From: Euborellia annulipes | Lineage: Eukaryota; Arthropoda; Insecta; Dermaptera; Anisolabididae | Assembly (NCBI GenBank): GCA_023213315.1 | Contig: JAKCPI010001932.1 | Coordinates: 165,350-229,349, forward strand | DNA length: 64,000 bases | Reading direction: 5' to 3' | In this document: in pieces, positions 20,386 through 31,228 of the stretch | Layout of the letters: each line of letters begins with the position of its first letter | Position numbering within the stretch: the stretch's first letter is position 1 | The notes under the pieces: generated by a model | The model's database searches: none | Told to the model about the DNA's origin: nothing | What the model saw: only the letters and a program-made list of their open reading frames with translations | Position numbers and translations under genes: made by a program

Positions 20386-21394
20386 AAGTGTAAAAATTAT
20401 TTCATATTAAATGTTTAATTAAATACAGTACCACATTATAGAATAGGTCTTTTTAAAAAGAAACAAAACGTTTCAGTATTTTTAACGCGCAGTGTATAAA
20501 ATAAAGAAAGTGTTAAAGTTATTTATAATAAAAGAAACTTTAATTTTGAATAAAAATTCTCACCTTACTATTCATATATTTTTAAGACTGCCGATTTTAT
20601 TCGGCATCCTAATATAATTTAAAAAATGCAATCTTTAAATTTAGTTTTCGAGATGGTTTCTTTTCTCTAAGGGTTCTTTTTAAGTGCGCCGATTCACCCT
20701 TGGAAAATTCGAAATTCAAATGCACCTTGTCGGATTCTTTGATGCGATCAAACCAAAAGGGCCTCATTGGGATTTTTTCTATTTTCTGGGGGAGGGGGGG
20801 GGGGGCTCCTCTGATTTACACTGCCGAAGGGTGTCTGTCTGTCTTGTCTTGTGCCGCTCTGTAGTTTCAGGTCTTAAGCCGCCCTTTGGGCCGTAATTCT
20901 AAGAAGAAGGCTCACCACCTGCTTCTCTCTCTCTCTCTCTCTCTCCTGGCTCCCAAATGCACCCATCCCCTTAGAGGCAAGCAAAACTACTACCAAAAAA
21001 AAAAAAAAAAAAATACAATCTCTAAAAATCCTTATTAATAAAGATTTTTTTTTAAATTTTCCTTATACATTCTATCTAAAATAAAATCACACATACACAA
21101 ATAACGAGACCAGGATGGAAGGGATCTATATCGGTACCAAGGGCGGGAAGGGTGTTAGTGTTAGTGCTACTCCCCGAAACTAGATTAGATATTTTAGGAA
21201 ATATAACGAAATTCTGTCTTAACTCAAAATAGAGAGTGGAAAGAAATTTGTTGTCATTAAATGTAGGCAAAATATTGCACATGAGACCTAATGCCTGGCA
21301 ATAATGAAAGAAGATCCAGGCTCGAGTCCAGGAAGCGTCTATATTTTTCCAGTCATGCCACAGAAATGTTTCTTTGCTATTCAACAATTTTAAG
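20386..21394. other. Mostly unique DNA
   Basis: It contains a GC-richer patch (20690-20960) with a G run and (CT)n, and a poly(A) near 20995. A 103-codon minus-strand frame lies at 21076-21387 in moderately GC-rich text; I do not recognise it. No repeat ends are identified. Confidence 0.35.
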
Positions 21395-22200
21395 TTTTGT
21401 CAGGATAGGTGAAAAGAAGAAGAAGAAAATTCGCAGCTAGTTGTATTTCATTATTTTTATTCCCATTATGTTGACGTTTCGAGCCCGGTTGGAATCATCC
21501 TCAGAACTAATGTGCACAACAAGAGACAAATAGATCAGTATCGGGAAAAACATGAACAATTATAAATATTTTTTCATCTTACAACTTGGAGTATAAGCAT
21601 ATTTTAGAATATATTTTTTACAAGGCTCTTATAACTATATACAGGAATTTTTAAGGAAATTGCATAGTTTCCAAATGGGTGTTAAATATGTGTATATAAT
21701 GTATACATAATTCAATCATATATCATTCATAGAACTTGAAGAGATACAAATATGAATATAAATAAATTATATTAGTTAAAATACAATTGGCCCTCGGGGT
21801 TTGGTGTAGAGGTTAGCGTGCTAACCTCGTATACCAAAAGCCGCGGGTTCGGACCCCAGGCAGTCCGATGATTTTATTTAAGCCATTTGGATACCAAATG
21901 GCTTAAATAAGAATGCCTGGACCTCCAATATGTATATTAATCAATAACGGATATCGTAAAAGTCTTAAATGGCCTAAGTTGACGAAAATGATTGTGTGAA
22001 TGAGAAAAAAGTGTGTGTTAAAAAAAAAAAATACTATTGAAAATCATGTGATCAAGAGAGACGATGGTCACCTCTCTTGTTGTGCACATTAGTTCTGAGG
22101 ATGATCCCAACCGGGATCGAAACGTCAACAATGGGAATAAAAATAATGAAATACAACTAGCTGCGAATTTTCTTCTTCTTCTTTTCACCTATTCTGATTG
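21395..22200. repeat. Large palindrome with inverted hammerhead-like pair, holding a SINE
   Basis: Arms at 21400-21545 and 22060-22200 are reverse complements (GAAGAAGAAGAAAATTCGCA ... TAGTTGTATTTCATTATTTT). Each carries the motif: minus GATGATTCCAACCGGGCTCGAAACGTCAAC and plus CTGAGGATGATCCC, loop, GGGATCGAAACGTC. Helix II of the plus copy is a perfect GATCCC/GGGATC. A SINE sits between the arms. Confidence 0.8.
21790..22030 (+). mobile_element. tRNA-derived SINE family 1, full length (reference)
   Basis: The head contains TTTGGTGTAGAGGTTAGCGT (A box) and GCGGGTTCGGACCCCAGG (B box). The body has the hairpin AAGCCATTTGG/CCAAATGGCTT, then GCCTGGACC, GGATATCGTAAAAGTC and TAAATGGCCTAAGTTG. The tail is GAGAAAAAAGTGTGTGTT and poly(A). 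Flanks ATACAATTG and ATACTATTG match at 8 of 9, fitting a target duplication. It is about 240 bp. Confidence 0.9.
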
Positions 22201-22500
22201 AACTACCAGCTATAAGTAGTGGACTAGGATGTCGGCTTCTACAAAAGAGATCCGGGTTCAAATCCTGGGCGTGGGGGATTTTTCATTAAATAAAAATATT
22301 TATTTAATGTAAACAAATCCTCAAGTAGGCATTGGATTGGAATATTGGCTCTCACTACAATAGCCCCCAGGCAACTCTACGAGGAGAGGGAGTTGCTGTG
22401 ACGTCCCGTCCTGTGGAAGGGACGTAAAGAAGGATCCCTCTCAGTGATGCATTCTTCGAAAGGAGTAGGCTACATTAGCAAGACTCTACTGTAATGAAAT
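22195..22500 (+). mobile_element. tRNA-derived SINE-like repeat (family 4)
   Basis: AGTAGTGGACTAGGATGTCG and, about 30 bases on, ATCCGGGTTCAAATCCTGGG form an A-box/B-box pair with tRNA-like spacing. The following 200 bases (CTCACTACAATAGCCCCCAG ... GGATCCCTCTCAGTGATGC) are GC-moderate and appear once. It could be a SINE of another family or a tRNA pseudogene fused to unique DNA. Confidence 0.5.
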
Positions 22501-22526
22501 CTCTCAAAGTCCTAATAATTCGTTAA

Positions 22527-22646
22527 TGTCTATAAGTCTGTCTGTCCACTTAGACATCTCCACAGTCTATAATAATTTTGAAACGAAATGTTAAAAAGGA
22601 CCAAGATAGGAAAGGCAGGCCGCCGAAGGCGGATGACACGGCTAGT
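22527..22646 (+). mobile_element. Short Helitron, 3' end
   Basis: The hairpin CCGCCGAAGGCGG is followed by ATGACACGG and CTAG at 22643-22646, then T, the canonical Helitron 3' end. A plausible 5' TC (TCTATAAGTCTG) lies near 22529. A sister end is at 33083-33115. Confidence 0.65.
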
Positions 22647-23313
22647 CAACAACTTTCTCCTTGGCTTCTTCACGCTTTTTTTTTTTGTTTTGATCAAAAC
22701 AAGCAAGAAGGTCACCCACTCCTTTTGTAACGAATGCTAGCGAGTATTTCTTTAAAAATAAAATAAAAATTTTATTAATTAACTTTAATGAAATTAAAAA
22801 TACTTTTTTTTAACAACAACAGCAACAACAAAAAAGAACAAATATTCAAAGAATTATATAATTAAAATTTTTTTTATACAATAAATACTAAATGAGTCAA
22901 AATTTGCAATAAAATAAAATTTTTAATTAAGCGCAAATATTAAGTTTCATTTGAGAAGAGAAGAGGTAAAAAAAAAGATTCGGATAATCAATAAAATGTT
23001 GATTAATGCAGAATCTGAGTAAAAAAAGAAAGAATATTGCTTTTATATTTACTTTCAAAGGCATAACAAAAAATATAAAAGATAGGATATAAAATTTTAT
23101 TTGACTCCTAACGGCTACCTCAGCTGGATTCATGTCAAATAAATTTTTATATATTGCAAATGTGAAATAAATTGCAATTTCTTTTAAATTTCAATGTTCC
23201 TCTGATGAAAGTCTGATGCCTTTGTGTAGGCAAGAAAAACAAAAAATCGAGGATAGAGAGAGGGGGCATCTATTCATTTTCTTTATCAAATTAAATAAGA
23301 AAAATAAAATAGA
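22647..23313. other. AT-rich unique DNA
   Basis: A CAACAACAGCAACAACA tract lies near 22815. No gene or repeat end is recognised. Confidence 0.4.
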
Positions 23314-24426
23314 TTAAGATTGTTGGGGCATTAAGGCACTTAAATAGATTAAAAGCTAATTTTTTAATATGTTATTAATCACTATCACATACGTATAAAA
23401 TAAAATTTTGAAGCAGATCTGACGCAGGGTTATCGTGTAATTAATTATTAAAAAATTGAAATTTAACATGTAGCCTATGGGGAATGTCGACGAAACGCAC
23501 ACATATCGAATAATGTAGTCACAAGGAACCGACCGAATATTCGGTTTCGGTTACGGTTTCGGCCAAAAACCGAGCATGAAAAGATGAGGATGAGACTCGC
23601 TTGATGTGAGTGAGAAAACAATTTTCGCAAGACGGAAAAGGGCCGGAAAAAATTTTGCCTTCCCAAAAAAAAAAGGTAAAATGATTTTCACGTGAAGGGA
23701 AAAAATTTTTCCGCAGGGCGGAAAAAATTAAAAAAAAAAAAGGTAAAATTATATGAATTTTAAGAAACACAAGTTTCTGTTTCGGTTACGGTTTTGGCCG
23801 AAACTAAGATTGAGAAGAAAATCTTGTTTCGGTCGAACCCTAGTAGTCACTCCTGATATATATATAAAAAAACAAAAAACTTACATTTTATCAATCATCT
23901 TCCGTACAATACGTTAAAAATAAAATCAAATGTTTCTGCCGTGCGCTTTTAAAGATATTTTAAAAAAGAAAGTCAAAAAAATTCCAGAAAATGACAGTCG
24001 GCCATATTTAAAAATAAGTAATATGACTCAGACCAGTCCGGCAACGTCGCATAAAATAAATCGCGTTTCACGCTTTCGCTTAATTTTTTTCAATTAACGA
24101 TATTTTTTCTCGCAAATCGTCAATTGTATTTAAACTGATTTGCATTACTCATTGTAATATTATAAATAAAATACAACTGAACACTATACAAGATCAACAT
24201 AATCAGCTGTTAAATGCAAATGTTGCCAGATCTATATTATGCAAAGAAATACTTGAGTCAAAAGTCATTCATTTATTATTTTTGGTAATTAAATTATTAA
24301 CTTAATCCAATGATAGGTCACGACTAAATTATAATAATGAATTTATGCATTCAAATTTGTAATTTTATTAAAAAAAAAAATTTAGATTCTATTATGACTT
24401 ACGGGGTACTATCCGAACAACCTTAA
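23314..24426. mobile_element. TTAA-flanked element, family T2, with nested hAT
   Basis: TTAA at 23314-23317 and 24423-24426. Ends AAGATTGTTGGGGCA and TATCCGAACAACCTT are inverted. Shared segments with the copy at 45173-45979 include ATGTTATTAATCACTATCAC, AGCAGATCTGACGCAGGGTT and AGATTCTATTATGACTTACG. A hAT sits at 23523-23842. No transposase is seen. Confidence 0.75.
23523..23842. mobile_element. hAT MITE rich in TTTCGGTTACGG motifs
   Basis: The exact 8-bp duplication GTAGTCAC lies at 23515-23522 and 23843-23850. The right end is TTTCGGTCGAACCCTA; the left end AAGGAACCGACCGAA is its imperfect complement. Internal direct and inverted TTTCGGTTACGGTTT(C/T)GG units lie near both ends. The 83- and 63-codon frames here are repeat read-through. 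Confidence 0.85.
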
Positions 24427-24819
24427 GGTGCGCGTCTCGAAAAGCCGTTAGAAGACAATTCAGTACCGAGTTACTCGAGGCGGCAAGAGATGGCGTTAGT
24501 TTTTCCCATAGGAATACAAGGGATTTATTCCATTTCATTTGAAAGATTTCAGCTAATTAATTAAGGGTAAAAAAATAATTATTTTTCAACACAATGATTA
24601 CTAATTTAATTATCTATAAGTTATAGAGCGAATTTTTTTAAAATATATTTTATTTAATGCGATTAATCTAAAAAAAAATTTATTTTTCGAAAATCAAAAA
24701 AAAAGGGAAGTTGTAGATATTTTAAGTAGCTTTAATTTTAAAAAAATTTGAGGTCGATAGCTTCAAAATTGGGGCCGTTGGAATCTCCCAAAATTAGCAC
24801 CCCGAGACGCGCACCTTAA
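24423..24819. mobile_element. TTAA-flanked MITE, family T3
   Basis: TTAAGGTGCGCGTCTCG and CGAGACGCGCACCTTAA are perfect 17-base inverted ends including TTAA. The left TTAA (24423-24426) is also the right TTAA of the family T2 element. Other copies: 43651-44037 (complete) and 42768-42917 (one end). Confidence 0.9.
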
Positions 24820-25815
24820 TTCTACTGTATGATTGTATATAGGCAATAACGTCCTAATTTTTTGATTAAAAAAATAATGTTCTAATTATCTTACATTTAT
24901 ATAACATTCCAAAAAAGAATTAAAAAAAAATTCTTTAGTAGCTTAAAGCGAAAAAAAATGAAAATATCTTGAAGGCGAAATGATTTCAGTTGAACACGGT
25001 TATATCAATTAGAATAATTCCTTTTAATGACTTTCGAACTAATTATTTATATTCTTTGATCAATAAACTTTTATTATACACACTTATGTGGGAAATTACG
25101 CACCTAAACGATTTTTTCACACATAATTTTTTCCCACGAAAAATAAAGAGTAAGTAAAAAGGTTTTTATGTGTGAAATATTTTTAGAAATTATCACTGTT
25201 GGAGTAATGGATCAAAAGGGAGCAAACAAATGGCGAATGGCTCAAGGGCAAAGGGCGGGTGGGCGGGCACCGAGTGCGAAAAAAAAAACCCTCTGGGTGG
25301 TGTCAATTTCGAGAACACTCAATTCATATTTGTTTCTCTTTTGAAAAAAGGTCTCTTTTCATAGAAAACTTTTGTTAAAAGTAACATAATAATAATAACA
25401 ACAACAACAACAACGACAACGCGAGGGTTCGTTTTTAGGCATTCAACTCGATTGTTTTACCTTGTTTTAAAGAAAAAAACAAAAAATCTTGTTAGATAAA
25501 TCATTATTAGTGACAAGAGAGAAATGATCATTTAAAAGAATAAATAAATATTTTTTTGAAAATTATTTTATTCCATTATTCAAAATAAAAACAAATAGAA
25601 AATTTGGTCAAATAATGAATGGCTTATAAACTTAAAAACTCTCAATTAGTCTATAGCGATTAAGACTTTACAGATATATTATGGGAAATTGGATGTATTA
25701 ACGGGCGTTCAACAGTCTTCTTCATCTCGGCTACTTATCCGAGCTATTATCAAATTAATATATATATATATATATAAATTATATGTATAATGGCCTCTGC
25801 AGTCGAAAAAAGAAG
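24820..25815. other. AT-rich unique DNA
   Basis: (AAC)n near 25398-25415 and (AT)n near 25760. No gene signal seen. Confidence 0.4.
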
Positions 25816-25819
25816 TTTA

Positions 25820-26467
25820 AAACATGGTGTGACTGGTCGCACAGCACGCAATTTTCTCTCATCTGCGGTAATCTAAAGTTGTGCTTATCACACCAGATTT
25901 TTTGAGTCGACATATATTTAGTTTCCATCTATATATTGAAATTCAAGATGTAAAATTTCAAGGTCTTGTAAAATTTAAAAGTATATTTATATTTTGTTAC
26001 CATAGTAATCATTTCTTTTATCTTTTCTATGGAGTACAAGAGTAAAGTGGTCTTCAGAAGATTTCAATGGTAAAATGAGAATATACATTTTAAAGAGCAT
26101 CTAAAAAATAATTGATTTTCGAATTTTAATCAAAATCGTTATAGCAAATTTAGAGAAAATCACAAAAAACTGAAAAAGTGCATCAGTAAAGTACTAGTAC
26201 TCTTTGGCCGATTTTGTTCAAAAGTTTCATGTCACGTCCCAGGGGGTGCCTAACTTAAATATATAATTTCAACATCCTAGCACTTTCCGTTCTTGAGATA
26301 TTTTGTTCACAGACACACAGACAGACCATGTCGCGAAAACCACTTTTTTGGATTCAGGGGACCTCAAAACGTGAAGATCCATCAAAATCTCGACATCGAA
26401 TTTTTGACATGAATCCAATACTTTCTCTCTCTATATATATTAACATATATAGAGGTAAGAGAAAGTA
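25820..26467 (+). mobile_element. Two-hairpin element, near full length
   Basis: The 5' hairpin is CATGGTGTGACTGGTCGCAC ... TTATCACACCAGATTTT. The X-box-like site is mutated (GTTACCATAGTAAT, 25996). AAAGTACTAGTACTCTTTGG is present. The microsatellite is reduced to CAGACACACAGACAGACC. The 3' hairpin ACTTTCTCTCTC ... AGAGAAAGT is intact. Confidence 0.85.
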
Positions 26468-27155
26468 AAAAAAAAGTTACTTTTCATTCAAAACTTCCCA
26501 AAATAGCCGCGCTAAGCGCATTTATATTCTTTTCATTTATTTAACATTTTCGGAATACCCCTGTTGTAATTCGGATAGTTTATTTACTATCAAAATTATA
26601 GAAAATAGAGATTTCTCCATTCCTAACGGCCGTTTAGAGAATCAATCGATAAACCGTTAATTATTAGATGAGGTTTGGCTTCCGTGCAATAAAAATCGCC
26701 TTGACGTGAAATTCTTCGAAATGCCCTCCATTAGGGAAGAGAGAGAGAAAAAGAGTCATTAAAAACAGTCCAGGGGTGGCAAATTGCGGTGCGTGTCTCC
26801 TGCTACCTTTCTTGCTTGGCCATTACTTTTATATAAAAAAAAAAAAAATAAAACTAAAATCTTTCCGAAACTTTAATTTCCCGAAAAAGAAAAATCTAAG
26901 AAATCGATAATTTTCTACTTATTTGTCGCAAGAAATTTTGAAATCAAAATAATTTAGAGCAGGCCTTTACAGACTAGGGGCTGGAGTAGAAAGATTGACG
27001 CGAACCGGAGTACTTCAGGGCATATACAGGTCTGGCAAAAAAAATTTTAAATCGACAAATCATTGTATCTTAGGGTTAACGGATCCGATTCAATGATGTT
27101 TGGAAAAATCGTCGCGGGCCGTAGGTTGCATTTAGAGAATAAAAATCTCCTGTGT
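26468..27155. other. Unique DNA with possible hAT relic
   Basis: CAGGGGTGGCAAATTGC near 26771 looks like a hAT terminus, and GTCGCGGGCCGTAGG near 27111 resembles subterminal hAT sequence. No matching second end or duplication was found. The rest is AT-rich. Confidence 0.35.
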
Positions 27156-27163
27156 CTGACCCT

Positions 27164-27235
27164 AGGCACACACCCTTACCTTCGATAATAGAAAGTTGGG
27201 TGATGTGCTGTTTCATCAGATTTTTTTGGCGTTTA
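27164..27235 (+). repeat. Two-hairpin 5' hairpin relic
   Basis: CCCTTACCTTCGATAATAGA, AAGTTGGGTGATGTGCTG and CATCAGATTTTTTTGG match the distal arm of the hairpin. Confidence 0.55.
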
Positions 27236-27349
27236 GATATAATTTATCAATATAATAATATCCAAAAATCAATTATATGTTTATTAAAATTTGCAGAAAA
27301 TATAAGTAAATACATTATAAATGGAAATGTTGTTATCTAGATATAAAAA

Positions 27350-27745
27350 TGCTTATCGATTCCGGAGACGTTTCGAGTTATATTTAATAACTCATCATCA
27401 GTCAGACTAAAAAACATGTAGAGTGAGGGACAATATTAAGTCCCACCCATGCGTTTTCCACTTGTGATTATTTCATTATTTAAAAAAAAAAAATATTTAA
27501 TATTGTCCTTCACTGTACATATAAAAATATAATAATTAATTTTCGATATATAGTAAAAAAATATATAAAAACACCCATTATAGGCCTAATAATAAAATAT
27601 TATAATTTTTAATATACCGTATATAGAATATTAATTATTTTTATATGTACATTTTTTTGGACTGATGACGAGATATTAAATAATATCTCGAAACGTCTCC
27701 GGGACCGACCGATAAACATATAAATGGTTTTTATTTAGCAGAACC
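27350..27745. repeat. Inverted hammerhead-like pair, best match to the ribozyme core
   Basis: The plus motif at 27659-27705 reads CTGATGAC, GAGATATT, loop, AATATCTC, GAAACGTC. The box is the consensus CTGATGA and helix II has eight perfect pairs. GGA before the box pairs with TCC after GAAACGTC. The minus partner at 27370-27408 has ATGATGAGTT ... AACTCGAAACGTCTCC. A small mariner-like MITE lies between them. Confidence 0.75.
27421..27515. mobile_element. 95-bp Tc1/mariner-like MITE
   Basis: GAGTGAGGGACAATATTAA and TTAATATTGTCCTTCACTG are inverted ends with TA on both sides (27419-27420, 27516-27517). The same ends bound the larger element at 58164-59201. Confidence 0.75.
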
Positions 27746-27774
27746 TGTCATCATTCAAATTAACTACATTCACA

Positions 27775-28187
27775 AAACCTTCGGTAATTGAAAGTTGTGT
27801 TCTGTGCTTGACACACCAGATTTTTCGTGTCGACATATATTTAGTTTTCGACAGTAGGTACAATTTTTTCTTTTTTTTAACCCTTTTCGGCTACAGAGGC
27901 CATTTAGGGGTTATTTATTAATTATATAAATTTTAATATTCATTGTACCGATGGCAACCGGGGGGCGTTGATTGCTCGGGGTCACCAATCCCGCACTTTC
28001 CACACGCTTGGCATCACTTAACATCAACGACTGTGGTGACTGCTGATCTTCTCCACCCACCCACCGACAGACCATGTCGCGAAAACTACTTTTTTGGACT
28101 CAGGGGACCTCAAAACGAGTATATCCATCAAAATTTCGATATGAAACCAATACTTTCTCTCTATAGAGGTAAGAGAAAGTAAATATC
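27775..28187 (+). mobile_element. Two-hairpin element with replaced middle
   Basis: The distal 5' hairpin arm and GTGTCGACATATATTTAGTT are present, then about 200 unrelated bases. The 3' part resumes at GACAGACCATGTCGCGAAAA and ends in ACTTTCTCTCTATAGAGGTAAGAGAAAGT. The GC-richer middle (27950-28060) is not found elsewhere in the window. Confidence 0.7.
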
Positions 28188-28473
28188 AACTTCTTATATA
28201 AGAGGACGCCATGATTAATAAATGTGCAATTCCAAATAATTGTCTTATATTTTATAAATCTTTTTTAGGTATTAAAACATTACGAGATCGTTTTGGTTCT
28301 CTATATTTCTCAAATGTTTCAAAATGAATCTGCAAGTACCCATTTTGTATTCTTTATTATTAATATAACATTGTTGGAAATTGGATTGTTAGACAATATG
28401 GACGTTTAACGTTTAAATAGCCCACGGGGCGTGGTGTAGAGGTTAGCGTGCTAACCTCATATACCAAACGTCG

Positions 28474-30307
28474 CACAGTGGGCTGAAATAGGAAAAAAGC
28501 GGCCATAATTCGAAAAAATGAACTTCAAAATATAAAAACAACGTTTTGCACACCAATAATAGACTATATGTGGACCTCAGTACAATAATTCATTTTTTTT
28601 TTACCCAACCCAAACCCGAGTTATAGAGCGCCAAAGTGGGCAAGAAAACTTAGTAACTTTTCTTTGCGTTTTAAGTCGATATTCAGGAATTTTTTTTCAT
28701 GTATTAATATTGATCCAATTTTAATGAATTTTTTTTTGAATCATAGATAAATTAATCTTCTTTCTGAAAATATTTTTGTTTTTCTTGTATTTTAATTATT
28801 TATTTTTAAATAAATTTTTTTTGTAAGTAAAAAAAAAGCAATATAAATTTTTTTCAATTTCAAAAAAGTATATGGGATCCATGCGGATCCCTAACAAACT
28901 CAATAGATCCTGAAACTAGAATACATGTAGAACATGATTGCATCGAAACTTTTTGCCCGAATTTGCCCGCCGAATTTTTATTAATTTTTTTATAATTAAA
29001 TCGGCAGAAAAACAAGTGATTTCCCTCAAACCATATGAATCTCTCTCTGCTTTACAGATAATATTGAAACGTGACAAAGGGCTGACGGACAAAATAAAAT
29101 CAGGCTATTATTAGAATGACCATAAAATTTGAAGGGGGGCCTCAAATTTTGTAATCTTTTGAAAAAATAATCTATTAAAAGGGAATATCCAATATTTGAA
29201 AATTGTATCTTTTCTTGTTCATATTCTTATTAATATTATTGAAATAACTATATTATTTTTGTATACAAGTGGTAAAGCCCCCCTGGACCCCCTTACATGC
29301 CTTCGATGAGCAAATGCATCAAATTTATTCTTGCTCACTGTTTGGAAATTTTGCAATTGCTCGACTTCGGCGCAAAATTTTAAAGTTTTAAATGATATTT
29401 ATTTTTTAGCAAATAATTTTTATTTAAGTATAATGACCGAGACATAGAAGCTGACTCCAAGGGGCCCAAGAGGCTTGAGCCCCCTCCCCCCAAACCCCCC
29501 AATGTTGAGGGAAGAGAAAATAAGTCATCTTTGTAATCAGCAATCCATTAAAATGTATATAAAGATGTATTGCTTGTATAAGCTTATATCAAAAAAATTA
29601 TTTTTTGACCCTTTGAGTAAGGGGTAGTTTACCCCATCTATATATTTTGTAAAAATAAATGACATATTTGTAACGAGTGACCTTTAAAATATATATATAA
29701 ACATATTGCTTGTAATTGCAAAAAAAAAAAAAAAAAATATTTTGTTGCTCCCTTCAGTAAGGGGTAGTTCACCCTATCTATATATTTTGTAAAAATAAAT
29801 GACATTTTTGTAACCAGTGACCTTTAAAATGTATATAAAGACCTATTGCTTGTAATTATCAGAGCAAAATTTTTTTTAACACCTTGAGTAAGAGGTAGTT
29901 CACCCCATGTATGTTTTTAGTAAAAATAGATGACATCTTTGGAATCAGCATCCATTAAAATGTATATAAAGACATATTGCTTGTAATTATCAAAAAAAAA
30001 AATATTTTTTTGCTCCCTTCAGTAAGGGGTAGTTCACCACATGTATGTTTTTTGTAAAAATAAATGTCATTTTTGTAAAACGCATATTTTTTTTGATTTT
30101 TTGACATAAGTTTTATTTTATATTTCACACATCATAATTTTTTTTTTCAACTTTGTCAAGGGGTAATTTCAACCCCTTTCCGTAAAATATGAAAATATTG
30201 AAGGGTATAGAAGAACATATGATTCTGTATGTATAGTTTTAATTTTGTAAAAATCCGCCCAAAAAAAGATAATTATGGCCGCTTTTTTTCGATTTCAGCC
30301 CACTGTG
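28474..30307. mobile_element. Non-autonomous TIR element of 1.83 kb, class unassigned
   Basis: CACAGTGGGCTGAAAT at the left and ATTTCAGCCCACTGTG at the right are inverted ends; CGGCCATAATT just inside is also inverted. It splits a SINE, with CGTCG on both sides (28469-28473, 30308-30312), giving a likely 5-bp duplication. No frame long enough for a transposase was seen on either strand. A tandem repeat lies inside. Confidence 0.75.
29500..30090 (+). repeat. Tandem repeat, about 130-base unit
   Basis: Units share AGTAAGGGGTAGTTCACCCC, TGTAAAAATAAATGACAT and AAAATGTATATAAAGACATA. Starts recur near 29621, 29757, 29889 and 30020, with internal length differences mainly in A and T runs. It lies within the 1.83-kb TIR element. 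Confidence 0.8.
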
Positions 30308-30563
30308 CGTCGCGGGTTCGGACCCCAGGCAGTCCGATGATTTTATTTAAGCCATCTGGATACCAGATGGCTTAAATAAAAATGCCTGGACCCTAATATA
30401 TATAAATTCATACATAACGGTTATCGTAAATGTCTTATATGGCCTGAGCTGCCGAAAAGACAGTGTGAATGTGTGTGTGAGTGTGAGTGTGAATGAGAAA
30501 AAAAGTGTGAATGTTAAAAAAAAAAAAAAAAAAAAAAACGTTTAAATAATCAAGATAATTAAT

Positions 30564-31228
30564 AAAAATCTGGTGTGACTGGCGCACAGCACACAACTTT
30601 CTCTTACCTTCGGTAATCGAAAGTTGTGTACTGTGCTTGTCTCACCAGATTTTTTTGTGTCGACATATATTTAGTTCCCGACAGTACGAAACATATGAAT
30701 TCAAGATGTAAAATTTATAAGTATGGGAAAATATTTATATTTTGTTACCATGGCAACCATTTCTCCTATCTTCCCTATGAAATACAAGAGTAAAGTGGTC
30801 TTCAGAAGATTTCAATCACAAAATGAGAATATACATTTTAAAGAGAATCTAAAAAATAATTGATTTTTGAATTAAAAAAAAAATCGTTGGAGCAAATTTT
30901 GAGAAAATCGAAAAAAACTGAAAAAGTACATCAGTAAAGTACTAGTACTCTTTGGCCGATTTTGATTAAAAGCTTATTTTTCCGGTCCCGGGGGGTGTTT
31001 AACTTAAATATAAAATTTCAGCCTCCTAGCTCAATTCCTTCATGCTTAAAATTGAACACACACACACCCACACACAGACAGACCATGTCGCGAAAACCAC
31101 TTTTTTGGATTCAGGGGACCTCAAAACGTGAAGATCCATCAAAATCTCGACATCGAATTTTTGACATGAATCCAATACTTTCTCTCTATATATAGAGATT
31201 ACATATATACATAGGTAAGAGAAAGTAA
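30564..31228 (+). mobile_element. Two-hairpin element, full length
   Basis: The 5' hairpin is at 30564-30655, the X-box-like site at 30744-30757, AGTACTAGTACT near 30940, and the CA microsatellite at 31057-31075. The 3' hairpin ends GAGAAAGT at 31226. It is very similar to the copy at 18612. Confidence 0.85.

Larger units (their letters stand above)
28420..30537 (+). mobile_element. tRNA-derived SINE family 1, split by a 1.83-kb element
   Basis: The head (GGCGTGGTGTAGAGGTTAGC) lies at 28420-28473. The B box onward (GCGGGTTCGGACCCCAGG) lies at 30308-30537 and ends in poly(A). The 11-bp duplication ACGTTTAAATA at 28409-28419 and 30538-30548 proves that the two halves are one insertion. Confidence 0.9.

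Noticed and set aside
21076..21387. 103-codon minus frame
   Set aside because: Not low-complexity, but no domain or homologous family is recognised, and length is within chance for this region.
26759..27130. Complete hAT between CAGGGGTGGCAAATTGC and GTCGCGGGCCGTAGG
   Set aside because: The two ends are not inverted repeats of one another and no 8-bp duplication was found.
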